Below, piece after piece: positions 16,960 to 24,759 of a stretch of 64,000 nucleotides of DNA. This DNA is from Ammonifex degensii KC4 (GTDB taxonomy: Bacteria > Bacillota > Desulfotomaculia > Desulfotomaculales > Ammonificaceae). Within the stretch, counting starts at the first letter, position 1, and every line of letters starts with the position of its first letter. The position numbers and the translations under genes are program-made. Location of the stretch: positions 1,235,501 through 1,299,500 of the forward strand of contig NC_013385.1 of the NCBI RefSeq assembly GCF_000024605.1. Direction: 5' to 3'. Below the pieces are notes generated by a model, which was given only the letters and a program-made list of their open reading frames with translations, ran no database searches and was not told where the DNA came from.

Positions 16960-18382
16960 GAAGTACGAGGAAGAAGAGAAGCGTCAGGACTTTATCAAGG
17001 AGGAGGAGATCTGGCGTATCCTGGAAGAGAAGGCTCATCCTGAGCCGGCTGAGGTGCGGGAGGTATTGGCCAAGGCGCGGGAACTCAAGGGGCTTTCGCC
17101 CGAAGACACAGCGGTGCTGATCAACACCAAAGACCCGGAGCTTTTGCAGGAGCTCTTTGAAACCGCCTTCTGGATCAAGAACCAGGTTTACGGCAACCGC
17201 ATCGTGCTCTTCGCCCCCCTTTACGTCTCCAGCCCCTGCGTCAACAACTGTGTTTACTGCGGCTTCCGCCATTCCAACGAAGCAGTTTATAAGCGAACCC
17301 TCACCATGGAGGAGCTGGCTCAGGAAGTTAGAGTCATTACCCGAGTGGGACACAAGCGGGTGCTGGCGGTCTTCGGCGAGCATCCCGCCAGCGACGTGGA
17401 CTACATCTGCCGCTCGCTCGAGACCATCTACGCCACTAAGCACGGCCGCGACGAGATACGGCGGGTCAATGTCAACGCTGCTCCCATGACGGTGGAAGAG
17501 TACCGGCAGATCAAGGAAGTAGGCATAGGCACCTATCAGGTATTCCAGGAGACTTACCACCACGAGACCTACCGGCGTCTACATCCCCCAGACACTTTGA
17601 AGCACTCCTACAAGTGGCGCCTCTTCGCACTACACCGGGCTCAGGAGGCCGGGATAGACGACGTGGCCATCGGGGTGCTCTTCGGACTTTTCGACTGGCG
17701 TTTCGAGGTGCTGGGCCTCCTTTACCACGCCATGGACCTGGAGAGGGAGTTCGGCGTGGGGCCTCACACCATCTCCTTCCCCCGGCTGGAGCCGGCGCTC
17801 AACACTCCCTTCACCACTAACTCTCCTTACTTAGTTAGCGACGAAGAGCTCAAGAAGATCATCGCCATCCTGCGCTGCGCCGTGCCCTACACCGGGCTCA
17901 TCCTGACCGCCCGCGAGAATCCGGAGCTTAGGCGCGAGCTCATAAGACTGGGTGTTTCCCAGACGGATGCCGGCTCCCGGATCGCCGTGGGAGGCTACTC
18001 GGAAATGGAGAAGGAACACATCTTGGAGCGGCAGCAGTTCAAGATCAACGACACCCGGAGCCTCGACGAGTTCATCTACGACCTCTGCCAGGACGGCTAC
18101 ATCCCCTCCTTCTGTACCGCCGGCTACCGGGCCGGCCGGACCGGGTGCCACTTCATGGAGTTCGCCAAGAAGGGCTTGGTAAAGAACTTCTGTGTGCCCA
18201 ACGCCATCCTTACCTTCAAAGAATACCTGCTGGACTACGCCTCTCCCCGCACCCGCGAGCTAGGGGAGAAAGTCATCGAGCGGTACCTGCAGGAGGTCGA
18301 GGAGCGCCTGCCGCGCCTGGCAGAGAAGGTGCGGGAATACCTGGCTAGGATGGAGGCGGGAGAGCGTGACCTCTACGTTTAA
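16904..18382 (+). CDS. hydG: HydG, radical SAM tyrosine lyase for the H-cluster, with an altered C-terminal cluster site
   Basis: HydG cleaves tyrosine to make the CO and CN- ligands of the [FeFe] H-cluster. The radical SAM motif is CVNNCVYC (Cys112, 116, 119). The C-terminal auxiliary cluster motif is normally CTACYR with CX2CX22C. Here it reads CTAGYRAGRTGC: Cys404 and Cys430 remain, but the middle Cys is Gly407 (codon 18122-18124). A nearby Cys415 might substitute. Start ATG 16904 follows AAGGAGGGAATTAAAG; the longer frame from 16868 lacks an SD. The 492-residue length fits. It is flanked by aspA and a small unknown gene before hydF, and the context makes HydG far likelier than ThiH. Confidence 0.92.
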   Translation: MALSLAERTWRDKRLEMIKKYEEEEKRQDFIKEEEIWRILEEKAHPEPAEVREVLAKARELKGLSPEDTAVLINTKDPELLQELFETAFWIKNQVYGNRIVLFAPLYVSSPCVNNCVYCGFRHSNEAVYKRTLTMEELAQEVRVITRVGHKRVLAVFGEHPASDVDYICRSLETIYATKHGRDEIRRVNVNAAPMTVEEYRQIKEVGIGTYQVFQETYHHETYRRLHPPDTLKHSYKWRLFALHRAQEAGIDDVAIGVLFGLFDWRFEVLGLLYHAMDLEREFGVGPHTISFPRLEPALNTPFTTNSPYLVSDEELKKIIAILRCAVPYTGLILTARENPELRRELIRLGVSQTDAGSRIAVGGYSEMEKEHILERQQFKINDTRSLDEFIYDLCQDGYIPSFCTAGYRAGRTGCHFMEFAKKGLVKNFCVPNAILTFKEYLLDYASPRTRELGEKVIERYLQEVEERLPRLAEKVREYLARMEAGERDLYV

Positions 18383-18704
18383 GCCCGAGGCAGATTTGCT
18401 AGTTAGAGCAGCGTTACAGGAAAAAGACCTGGCCGGCGCTTTAAGGAAGGCGGCCGAAGTAGCCTGCCGGCTCTTCGGCCTCCCCAAGATCTATTTTGCC
18501 CAGGCCATAGGCCGGAGGTTACACCACCTGACCTACTACGGCGAGGAGACCTACCTGCCCGCCGTAAAAGAGCCGCTGGGACACAACCTTTACGTCTTCC
18601 TAGAAGGGGCAGAGCAGTTGGACGAAGAGAAAAAAACGGTTCTGCTTGCCGCCTTACGGGAAGTGGTCGAGCTTTATGCCGATAAAGGGAGGGAGGCCTT
18701 ATGA
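18366..18704 (+). CDS. Uncharacterised 112-residue protein within the Hyd operon
   Basis: I do not recognise this family. The protein is soluble, without membrane segments or Cys clusters; it has a helical N-terminal half (ALQEKDLAGALRKAAEVACRLFG), a short beta-like centre with paired His (RRLHHLTYYGEE), and a helical C-terminus (ALREVVELYADKG). The layout is faintly GAF-like. GTG 18366 overlaps the hydG end by 17 bases and its stop overlaps hydF by 4, so it is tightly coupled to both. That position suggests a part in H-cluster maturation or sensing. Confidence 0.8.
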   Translation: MTSTFKPEADLLVRAALQEKDLAGALRKAAEVACRLFGLPKIYFAQAIGRRLHHLTYYGEETYLPAVKEPLGHNLYVFLEGAEQLDEEKKTVLLAALREVVELYADKGREAL

Positions 18705-19978
18705 GCCTCAACACCACGCCCCGGGGGCAGAGGCTGCACATAGCCCTTTTCGGTCGGCGTAACGCCGGGAAGTCGAGCCTCATAAATGCGCTGACCGGGC
18801 AGGAGGTAGCCATTGTCTCCGACGTCCCGGGGACTACCACCGACCCGGTGGCCAAGGCCATGGAGATTTTGCCCCTGGGACCGGTGATGATCATCGACAC
18901 CGCCGGCATCGACGACGTGGGGGAGTTGGGAGCCCTCCGGGTGAAGAAAAGCTTTGAGGTGCTCAACCGCACTGACCTGGCCCTGCTGGTTATCGACCCT
19001 GGCCGGGGGTTTGGCCCTTACGAAGAAGAGGTGCTCAAGCGCTGCGAGGAGTACAAGGTGCCAGTGGTCACGGTAATAAATAAAATTGACCTTTACCCGG
19101 AAGTAGTACGCAACGGTCTCGGGGTTGAGCTTGCCTCTCCCAAGGTATTCGTGAGTGCGCTTACCCGCCAAGGAATAGAAGAGCTTAAGCAAGTAATAAT
19201 TCAACACGCTCCTAAAGACTGGACCATGCCCACTATAGTAGGGGATCTCATCCAGCCAGGTGATCTGGTGGTGCTGGTGATTCCCATCGATAAGGCTGCC
19301 CCCAAAGGAAGGCTTATCCTTCCCCAGCAACAGGTGATAAGGGACATCATCGACCACGACGCGGTAGCCATCATGGTCAAAGAACGGGAGCTCAAGCACG
19401 CCCTGAGCCACTTGGGGGTGAAGCCCCGCCTGGTGATCACCGACGCCTCGGCCTACCTCAAGGCAGCAGCCGACACCCCACCCGATGTCCTCTTTACTTC
19501 CTTCTCCGTTCTCTTTGCCCGCTACAAAGGGGACCTGGAGACTCTGGTTATGGGGGTCAAAGCGGTGGATAAGCTCAGGCCCGGCGACCGGGTGCTCATC
19601 GCCGAGGCCTGCACCCACCACCCCATCGAAGACGATATCGGCCGGGTGAAAATACCCCGCTGGTTGCGCTCGCGGGTGGGCGGGGAGCTCCACTTCGACG
19701 TGGTGGCAGGAAGTGGTCCTTTACCGGAAAACCTGGGGGATTATAAGCTCATCGTTCACTGCGGGGCCTGCATGCTCAACCGCAAGGAGATGCTCTCCAG
19801 ACTTATGCAGGCCCGCCGGGCTGGGGTGCCCATCGTCAACTACGGGGTGATCATGGCCCACATGCACGGGGTTTTGCGACGCGCCCTCTCCCCCTTCCCC
19901 GCCCTGCAGGCCCTGCTTGAACCCGCAGAGGAAGAGATGGAGCTGGAGCTTGAGCTCTTGCGCCGGGTAAGGGGTTAA
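18701..19978 (+). CDS. hydF: HydF, GTPase scaffold for the H-cluster [2Fe] subcluster
   Basis: HydF binds the assembled diiron precursor and delivers it to the apo-hydrogenase. The N-terminal GTPase domain shows GRRNAGKSS at residues 18-26, DTAG near residue 66 and NKID near residue 127. The C-terminal cluster domain has EACTHHP near residue 301 and HCGAC near residue 349, the CxHx(~47)HCxxC pattern that binds an [4Fe-4S]. The 425-residue length is normal. ATG 18701 overlaps the previous stop by 4 bases and hydE begins 4 bases after its stop. Confidence 0.97.
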   Translation: MSLNTTPRGQRLHIALFGRRNAGKSSLINALTGQEVAIVSDVPGTTTDPVAKAMEILPLGPVMIIDTAGIDDVGELGALRVKKSFEVLNRTDLALLVIDPGRGFGPYEEEVLKRCEEYKVPVVTVINKIDLYPEVVRNGLGVELASPKVFVSALTRQGIEELKQVIIQHAPKDWTMPTIVGDLIQPGDLVVLVIPIDKAAPKGRLILPQQQVIRDIIDHDAVAIMVKERELKHALSHLGVKPRLVITDASAYLKAAADTPPDVLFTSFSVLFARYKGDLETLVMGVKAVDKLRPGDRVLIAEACTHHPIEDDIGRVKIPRWLRSRVGGELHFDVVAGSGPLPENLGDYKLIVHCGACMLNRKEMLSRLMQARRAGVPIVNYGVIMAHMHGVLRRALSPFPALQALLEPAEEEMELELELLRRVRG

Positions 19979-19982
19979 AGCT

Positions 19983-21065
19983 ATGGAGTTTTGCTTTACG
20001 GCAGAAGAACTGGTAAAGCGATCCTTTTCCGGACCTCCTTTCACTCGGGAGGAAATTCTTTGCCTCTTGAGGGCCGGGGAAGAAGAGGCGGAAGTTCTTT
20101 TTACGGCTGCCGACCGGGTGCGGGCCAAGGTCTTTGGCCCTGTGGTGCACTTGCGGGCCGTTATCGAGTTTTCTAACTTTTGCCGGAACAACTGCCTTTA
20201 TTGCGGGCTAAGAAGGGAAAACCGGCGCCTTCCCCGCTATCGGATGGCCGCCCGGGAGGTGGTTCAGGCCGCCGAAGAGGCAGCTGCCCAAGGGTTTAAA
20301 ACCGTGGTCCTGCAGTCAGGAGAAGATCCTTACTGGACACCGGAGCGTCTGGCGGAGGTCGTAAAAGAGATTAAAAAGCTGGGGGTGGCAGTTACCCTCT
20401 CGGTGGGAGAACTCGATTACGAGGACTACGCTCTCCTCAAAGAGGCGGGAGCTGACCGCTATCTTCTGCGCCACGAGACTGCCGACCCTTCCCTTTTCGC
20501 GCAGCTCAAGCCGGACAGTTCACTGGCCCGGCGTCGGCAATGCCTGGAGTGGCTGAAGGAACTGGGGTATGAGACGGGAGCCGGGTGCATGGTGGGTCTA
20601 CCGGGGCAGAGCCTGGAAAGCCTGGCGGAAGACGTACTTTTCATGCGGGAGCTGCAGGTAGAAATGGCCGGAATCGGCCCTTTCATCCCCCATCCCGACA
20701 CCCCGCTGGGGAAGGCCTCCTCCGGCTCTCCCTTTCTTACCCTCAAAGTCCTGGCCCTCACCAGACTTTGTCTTCCCTACGCTAATTTACCGGCTACCAC
20801 GGCTACCGGCGTAGCCCAAAAAGGGGGACGCGAGGCGGCGCTTTTGTGCGGGGCCAACGTCGTCATGCCCGACGTCACTCCCTACCATTACCGCCTATTC
20901 TACCAGCTCTACCCTGGGAAGGCCCAGGCCGACCCCCACCCGAACGCTTTCGCCTACTGGCAGGAGCGTCTTCGGGCCCTGGGCAGGACCGTTGGGCAGG
21001 ATCCGGGCTTCAGCCCCCGCCCTCAGGACGCATCTGCGGTTGCCGATCCGGATCTATTGGCTTGA
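19983..21065 (+). CDS. hydE: HydE, radical SAM maturase for the H-cluster
   Basis: HydE makes an iron-bound precursor used to build the azadithiolate-bridged diiron unit. The radical SAM motif CRNNCLYCG is at about residues 62-70 (CX3CX2C). The SAM-binding region LQSGEDPYW and the barrel segments ETGAGCMVGLPGQ and GPFIPHPDTPLG follow. The 360-residue length is standard. It is the last gene of the operon and its 3' end overlaps the convergent spoVAF by 56 bases; no terminator is visible between them. Confidence 0.96.
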   Translation: MEFCFTAEELVKRSFSGPPFTREEILCLLRAGEEEAEVLFTAADRVRAKVFGPVVHLRAVIEFSNFCRNNCLYCGLRRENRRLPRYRMAAREVVQAAEEAAAQGFKTVVLQSGEDPYWTPERLAEVVKEIKKLGVAVTLSVGELDYEDYALLKEAGADRYLLRHETADPSLFAQLKPDSSLARRRQCLEWLKELGYETGAGCMVGLPGQSLESLAEDVLFMRELQVEMAGIGPFIPHPDTPLGKASSGSPFLTLKVLALTRLCLPYANLPATTATGVAQKGGREAALLCGANVVMPDVTPYHYRLFYQLYPGKAQADPHPNAFAYWQERLRALGRTVGQDPGFSPRPQDASAVADPDLLA

Positions 21066-22500
21066 GGATGGAAGGACGGCTATGCTGGATGGCCACCGGC
21101 GGCCGGATGAGAACACTCTTCAAGCCCTCCAGGTTGAAGGGCAAAAGCGGCCACAGGTAAGGGATGCCGAAAGAACGGGTAAGGGCCAGGGCAGCAAAGG
21201 AAAGGAGGCATCCTATGATGAATCCCGGGAGGAGGAAAAGTCCGGTCAAGACCAGGATAAAGAGCCGCAACAGCCGGTTAGCCATGCTAAGTTCATAAGA
21301 AGGAGTAAGGAAAGTACCGATGGCGGCCGTAGCCACATAGAGGGTCACCTCGGGTATGAAGAGTCCGGCTCGGGCGGCGATGTCCCCCAACAGCACGGCG
21401 GCGATAATACCGGTGGAAGTAGCGATGGGGCTGGGAGTGTGGATAGTGGCCATGCGGATCATGTCGATGGCCACCTCAGCCAGCAAGAACTGAACGAACA
21501 GGGGCATGGCCCCCATCTTTTTAGGACCGATGAACTTCAGCTCCGGCGGCAAAAGCCCGGGCTTGAGGGCCAGGAGAAGCCAGAGCGGGGTGAGAAAGAT
21601 GGAGAGGAGCACCCCGGCGAAGCGCACCCAGCGTAGGTACACCCCTATGGCCGGGCTCTGCCGGAACTCCTCCGCGTGCTGCAGGTGGTGAAAAAAGGTG
21701 CAGGGAAGGATGATAACGCTGGGAGAAGTGTCTACCATGACTACCACGTGCCCGTCCAGCAGGTGCGCCGCCGCCACGTCCGGCCTTTCCGTGTAGCGCA
21801 CCCGCGGGAAGGGGTTCCAGAAGCTTCCTGGGGTTATGAGTTCCTCCACCGTTTTTTCCGCCATGGGGAGACCGTCGATGTTGATGTGCTGGATCTTTTC
21901 CCGCACGCTGTCCACTATCTCTGGGTTGGCCACGTCGTCCAGATACACCAGCGCGATATCGGTCTTGGAACGAACGCCAGCGGTAAGGTGCTCGATGCGC
22001 AGCCGGGGATCGCGCAGCCGCCGGCGCAGCAGGGCGGTATTATGCACCAGCGTCTCCACAAAGCCGTCGCGGGAACCCCGGGTTACTTTCTCCAGATCAG
22101 GCTCCTCGGGCGTACGGGCCGGATACTGGCGCACGTCTATGGCTATGGCTCGAGCCTCCCCGTCCAGTAGCAAAACGGCGGGGCCGCTCAAAGCGACATC
22201 TATCACCTCTTCCAGGGTGCCGAGCTCCTGCACCTCGCCGTAAACCACGTGCCGGTAAAGGAGCTTCTGGAAAGTGTTAAGGGCTATCTCCTCTGGCTGT
22301 AGGCGGGAAAACTCGCGCATGATAAGGCTTAAAGGGGTATCCTTGGCAAAGGCGTCGACGAAGAGAAAGGCCGCTTTCCGCCTGCCGACCTCGATCTCGC
22401 GCAAGATGAGATCGAAATTTTTCTTGAAGACCAGGCGCCGGTCAAGCTCCTCAAGGTTGTCTTCTAGATTTTTAGAAAGTGGCGTTTGGCGCTTGGCCAC
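21010..22500 (-). CDS. spoVAF: SpoVAF, GerA-family spore germination membrane protein
   Basis: A 496-residue relative of the GerA receptor A subunit, encoded at the end of spoVA operons and implicated in germination and dipicolinate channel function. The N-terminal soluble half includes the family segment IALVYLDDVANPEIV and a DVAAAHLLDGHVVVMVDTSP loop (positions about 245-265), followed by about five membrane helices in the C-terminal half. It is cotranscribed with spoVAE (16-base gap). Its 3' end overlaps hydE from the opposite strand. Confidence 0.93.
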   Translation of the reverse strand: MAKRQTPLSKNLEDNLEELDRRLVFKKNFDLILREIEVGRRKAAFLFVDAFAKDTPLSLIMREFSRLQPEEIALNTFQKLLYRHVVYGEVQELGTLEEVIDVALSGPAVLLLDGEARAIAIDVRQYPARTPEEPDLEKVTRGSRDGFVETLVHNTALLRRRLRDPRLRIEHLTAGVRSKTDIALVYLDDVANPEIVDSVREKIQHINIDGLPMAEKTVEELITPGSFWNPFPRVRYTERPDVAAAHLLDGHVVVMVDTSPSVIILPCTFFHHLQHAEEFRQSPAIGVYLRWVRFAGVLLSIFLTPLWLLLALKPGLLPPELKFIGPKKMGAMPLFVQFLLAEVAIDMIRMATIHTPSPIATSTGIIAAVLLGDIAARAGLFIPEVTLYVATAAIGTFLTPSYELSMANRLLRLFILVLTGLFLLPGFIIGCLLSFAALALTRSFGIPYLWPLLPFNLEGLKSVLIRPPVAIQHSRPSILKPIDPDRQPQMRPEGGG

Positions 22501-22516
22501 ACTCTACCCTCCTTTT

Positions 22517-22873
22517 TTAACCTTTGGGGCGGAAGAGCAGAGCAGCAAAGTAGCCGAAGACCACAGCGGCCGTTATCCCGGCCGCTGCCGCCGCCACTCC
22601 TCCCCGGAAAACCCCCAAAAGCCCCTCCCGCGCTGCCCCTTTTATGGCTCCTTGCGCCAGCAGGTGCCCGAAGCCGGTAAGCGGCACGGTAGCGCCCGCC
22701 TCGGCAAACTTTACCAGGGGCTCATAAAGCCCTAGAGCGCTAAGGACCGCACCGGTGGTGACCAGCCCTACCAGGACGTGTGCCGGCGTTACCTTGTGGC
22801 TGGTAAGGTCTATCAAGAGCTGAGCCAGCAAGCAGATGAAGCCACCTACCAGGAAGGCCTTCAAAAAGATCAT
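22517..22873 (-). CDS. spoVAE: SpoVAE (SpoVAEb type), dipicolinate channel membrane subunit
   Basis: A 118-residue hydrophobic protein with three to four membrane segments and the family motif TVPLTGFGHLLAQGA near residue 62. It takes part in dipicolinic acid uptake into the developing spore and its release on germination. Start ATG 22873 is chosen because it sits just behind a G-rich SD; the frame is open further but enters spoVAD. A separate SpoVAEa gene is not present here. Confidence 0.93.
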   Translation of the reverse strand: MIFLKAFLVGGFICLLAQLLIDLTSHKVTPAHVLVGLVTTGAVLSALGLYEPLVKFAEAGATVPLTGFGHLLAQGAIKGAAREGLLGVFRGGVAAAAAGITAAVVFGYFAALLFRPKG

Positions 22874-22887
22874 CTCTTTTTCCCCCT

Positions 22888-23901
22888 TCAAGCTTCCAGA
22901 ACCACTGCGTGGGCTATGGCCGGGATGGTGTCCCCCTGTTTGGTGGTTACGGGGCTCATGAGCGCTCCCGTACCCACCCCCAGCACCCGGCGCAGGCGCC
23001 CGGCGGACATCTCCTGGAAAAGGTAACCGCAGGTGACCACCGCCGGGCAGCCGCAGCCGCTGCCACCAGCATGCACATCCTGCTTCTGGCGGTCGAAGAT
23101 CATGAGCCCGCAGTCGTTGTGACGCTCGCCGAGCTCGTACCCATACTCCCGGCAAAGGGCCAGCAAGAGCTCCCGCCCGTAATAGCCCAGGTCACCCGTG
23201 AGGATGAGGTCATAATCGGTGACCTGCCTTCCCAGATCGCCGAGGTGACTCACTATAGTGTTGGCGGCGGCGGGAGCCATGGCCGCCCCCATGTTCATGG
23301 GGTCGGTGCTCCCCAGGTCTATCACCCGGCCGATGGTGGCGTGGGTAACCCGGGGTCCTTTCCCCTGCCTGCCGAGCAAGATGGCTCCCGCGCCCGTCAC
23401 CGTCCACTGGGCCGTAGGGGGGCGCTGGCTCCCGTGCTCGGTGGGGAAGCGGAACTGCCTTTCCGCCGTAGAGTAGTGGCTGGAAGAACCGATGAGGACG
23501 TAGTCGGCAAAACCGCCGTCGATAAGCATGGCCCCCAGGGCCAGTCCTTCGTATATGGTAGCACAGGCCCCGTAAAGCCCCACGTAGGGGATCCCTAAAG
23601 CCCGGGCAGCGAAGTTGGCCGCCACGATCTGGTTGAGCAAGTCCCCTGCCAAAAGGTAGTCCACCTGCTCGGGCTGGAGGTTGGCCTTGGCCAGTGCTTT
23701 CTCCAAAGCTTCCTGTAAAAGGCGCCTTTCGGCCTTCTCCCAGCTGTCTTCCCCGTAGTACGGGTCCTCTATGACCTTATCGAAAGTGGGGCGCAGCGGA
23801 CCCTGCCCCTCCTTGGCTCCTGCCAGGGCGGCCGTGGCCAGAATGACCGGCGGTTGAGCGAAGGCCACCGTTTGACTTCCTATTTTCTTGGGTGCCGGCA
23901 T
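22888..23901 (-). CDS. spoVAD: SpoVAD, thiolase-fold dipicolinate-binding protein
   Basis: Soluble thiolase-like protein of 337 residues that binds dipicolinic acid on the inner spore membrane. Recognisable regions are the N-terminal IGSQTVAF, the GACATIYEGLALGA segment near residue 124 (equivalent to the thiolase active-site region), and GGSGCGCPAV near residue 280. Start ATG 23901 follows AAGGGGGAAGAG; an upstream in-frame ATG at 23967 lies in spoVAC. It sits between spoVAC and spoVAE in the canonical order. Confidence 0.95.
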   Translation of the reverse strand: MPAPKKIGSQTVAFAQPPVILATAALAGAKEGQGPLRPTFDKVIEDPYYGEDSWEKAERRLLQEALEKALAKANLQPEQVDYLLAGDLLNQIVAANFAARALGIPYVGLYGACATIYEGLALGAMLIDGGFADYVLIGSSSHYSTAERQFRFPTEHGSQRPPTAQWTVTGAGAILLGRQGKGPRVTHATIGRVIDLGSTDPMNMGAAMAPAAANTIVSHLGDLGRQVTDYDLILTGDLGYYGRELLLALCREYGYELGERHNDCGLMIFDRQKQDVHAGGSGCGCPAVVTCGYLFQEMSAGRLRRVLGVGTGALMSPVTTKQGDTIPAIAHAVVLEA

Positions 23902-23917
23902 GAAGCTCTTCCCCCTT

Positions 23918-24403
23918 TTAGCTTCCCAGCGGAGGGCGGGGACCGAAAAGGTAATAGATAAGGCCACTTAGCCAGGCGGTGACGATGCCGAAAACCAGGA
24001 TGGGGCCGGCAACGGCGAAAAGCCTAGCCCCTACCCCTAGGACCAGACCTTCCGTGCGGGCCTCTAAGGCTGGGGCCACCATAGCGTTAGCAAAACCGGT
24101 TATGGGGACAAGCATACCTGCCCCCGCGTAACGGGCCAGCTCGTCATACAGCCCCAAACCGGTGAGGAAAGCGGCCAGGAAGACCAGGAGGATGGAAGTA
24201 GCCGTCGCTGCGTCTAAGAAATTAAGTCCGGCGCGCTGAAAAAGGGAAATAATGCCTTGGCCGGCGGTGCAAATGAGCCCTCCTACCCCGAAGGCCCAGA
24301 GGCAGTTGCGCCAAACCGGCGGGCGGGGTACGAGTTGGTTGACCATTTGCTGGTACTGGCGCTTTTGTATCTCCAGCGGCTGGCTAGGATCGAATTGTCG
24401 CAC
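23918..24403 (-). CDS. spoVAC: SpoVAC, mechanosensitive dipicolinate channel subunit
   Basis: Membrane protein of 161 residues with about four hydrophobic segments. The family motifs FGVGGLICTAGQ near residue 39 and LVPITGFANAMVAPA near residue 98 are present. SpoVAC is the channel-forming member of the spoVA set. GTG 24403 is the start, 14 bases after the dodecin stop. The N-terminus is charged and cytoplasmic. Confidence 0.95.
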   Translation of the reverse strand: MRQFDPSQPLEIQKRQYQQMVNQLVPRPPVWRNCLWAFGVGGLICTAGQGIISLFQRAGLNFLDAATATSILLVFLAAFLTGLGLYDELARYAGAGMLVPITGFANAMVAPALEARTEGLVLGVGARLFAVAGPILVFGIVTAWLSGLIYYLFGPRPPLGS

Positions 24404-24417
24404 CGGCCCTGCACCCC

Positions 24418-24612
24418 TCAGTCCACGTAGGCCACCTTGACGTTGGCCTTGTACTCTTTAATGACCCCGTTTTCTACGCTGGCCGTGAGGTTCAGTATCT
24501 CTACACCGGTGATGTTACCCAGGGTGCGGGAAGCCTCGCTCACCGCCGCCTGGACCGCCTCCCGCCAGCTGTGCGGAGATTCTCCCACCAGCTCTGCTAC
24601 CTTGACGTGCAT
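24418..24612 (-). CDS. Dodecin-family flavin-binding protein
   Basis: A 64-residue protein of the dodecin family, which assembles into dodecameric shells that store riboflavin or FMN. Family hallmarks are VAELVGESPHSW at the start, where Trp stacks on flavin, AVQAAVSEASRTLGNI in the helix and the closing VENGVIKEYKANVKV strands. ATG 24612 lies behind GAGGAGGGG. It precedes spoVAC by 14 bases in the same unit, which suggests sporulation-stage expression, though no direct functional link is known to me. Confidence 0.9.
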   Translation of the reverse strand: MHVKVAELVGESPHSWREAVQAAVSEASRTLGNITGVEILNLTASVENGVIKEYKANVKVAYVD

Positions 24613-24759
24613 CGTTTCTTCCCCTCCTCAGAACCTGAAGCTTTAAAGTCCACCCTCTATTCTGGCTGCCTCAACCCATTCCTATACCCTCTGCTTGATC
24701 CCCATCCGGCAAGAAGCGTATAATGAGGCGCGTGATCCCGCTTTCTGGAGGGATGGAAG

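Noticed and set aside
18674-19693. A 339-codon minus-strand frame opposite hydF
   Set aside because: hydF on the plus strand shows every HydF motif; the opposite frame has no recognisable features.
21676-22170. Plus-strand frames opposite spoVAF
   Set aside because: SpoVAF is a clear family member; the opposing frames have no independent support.
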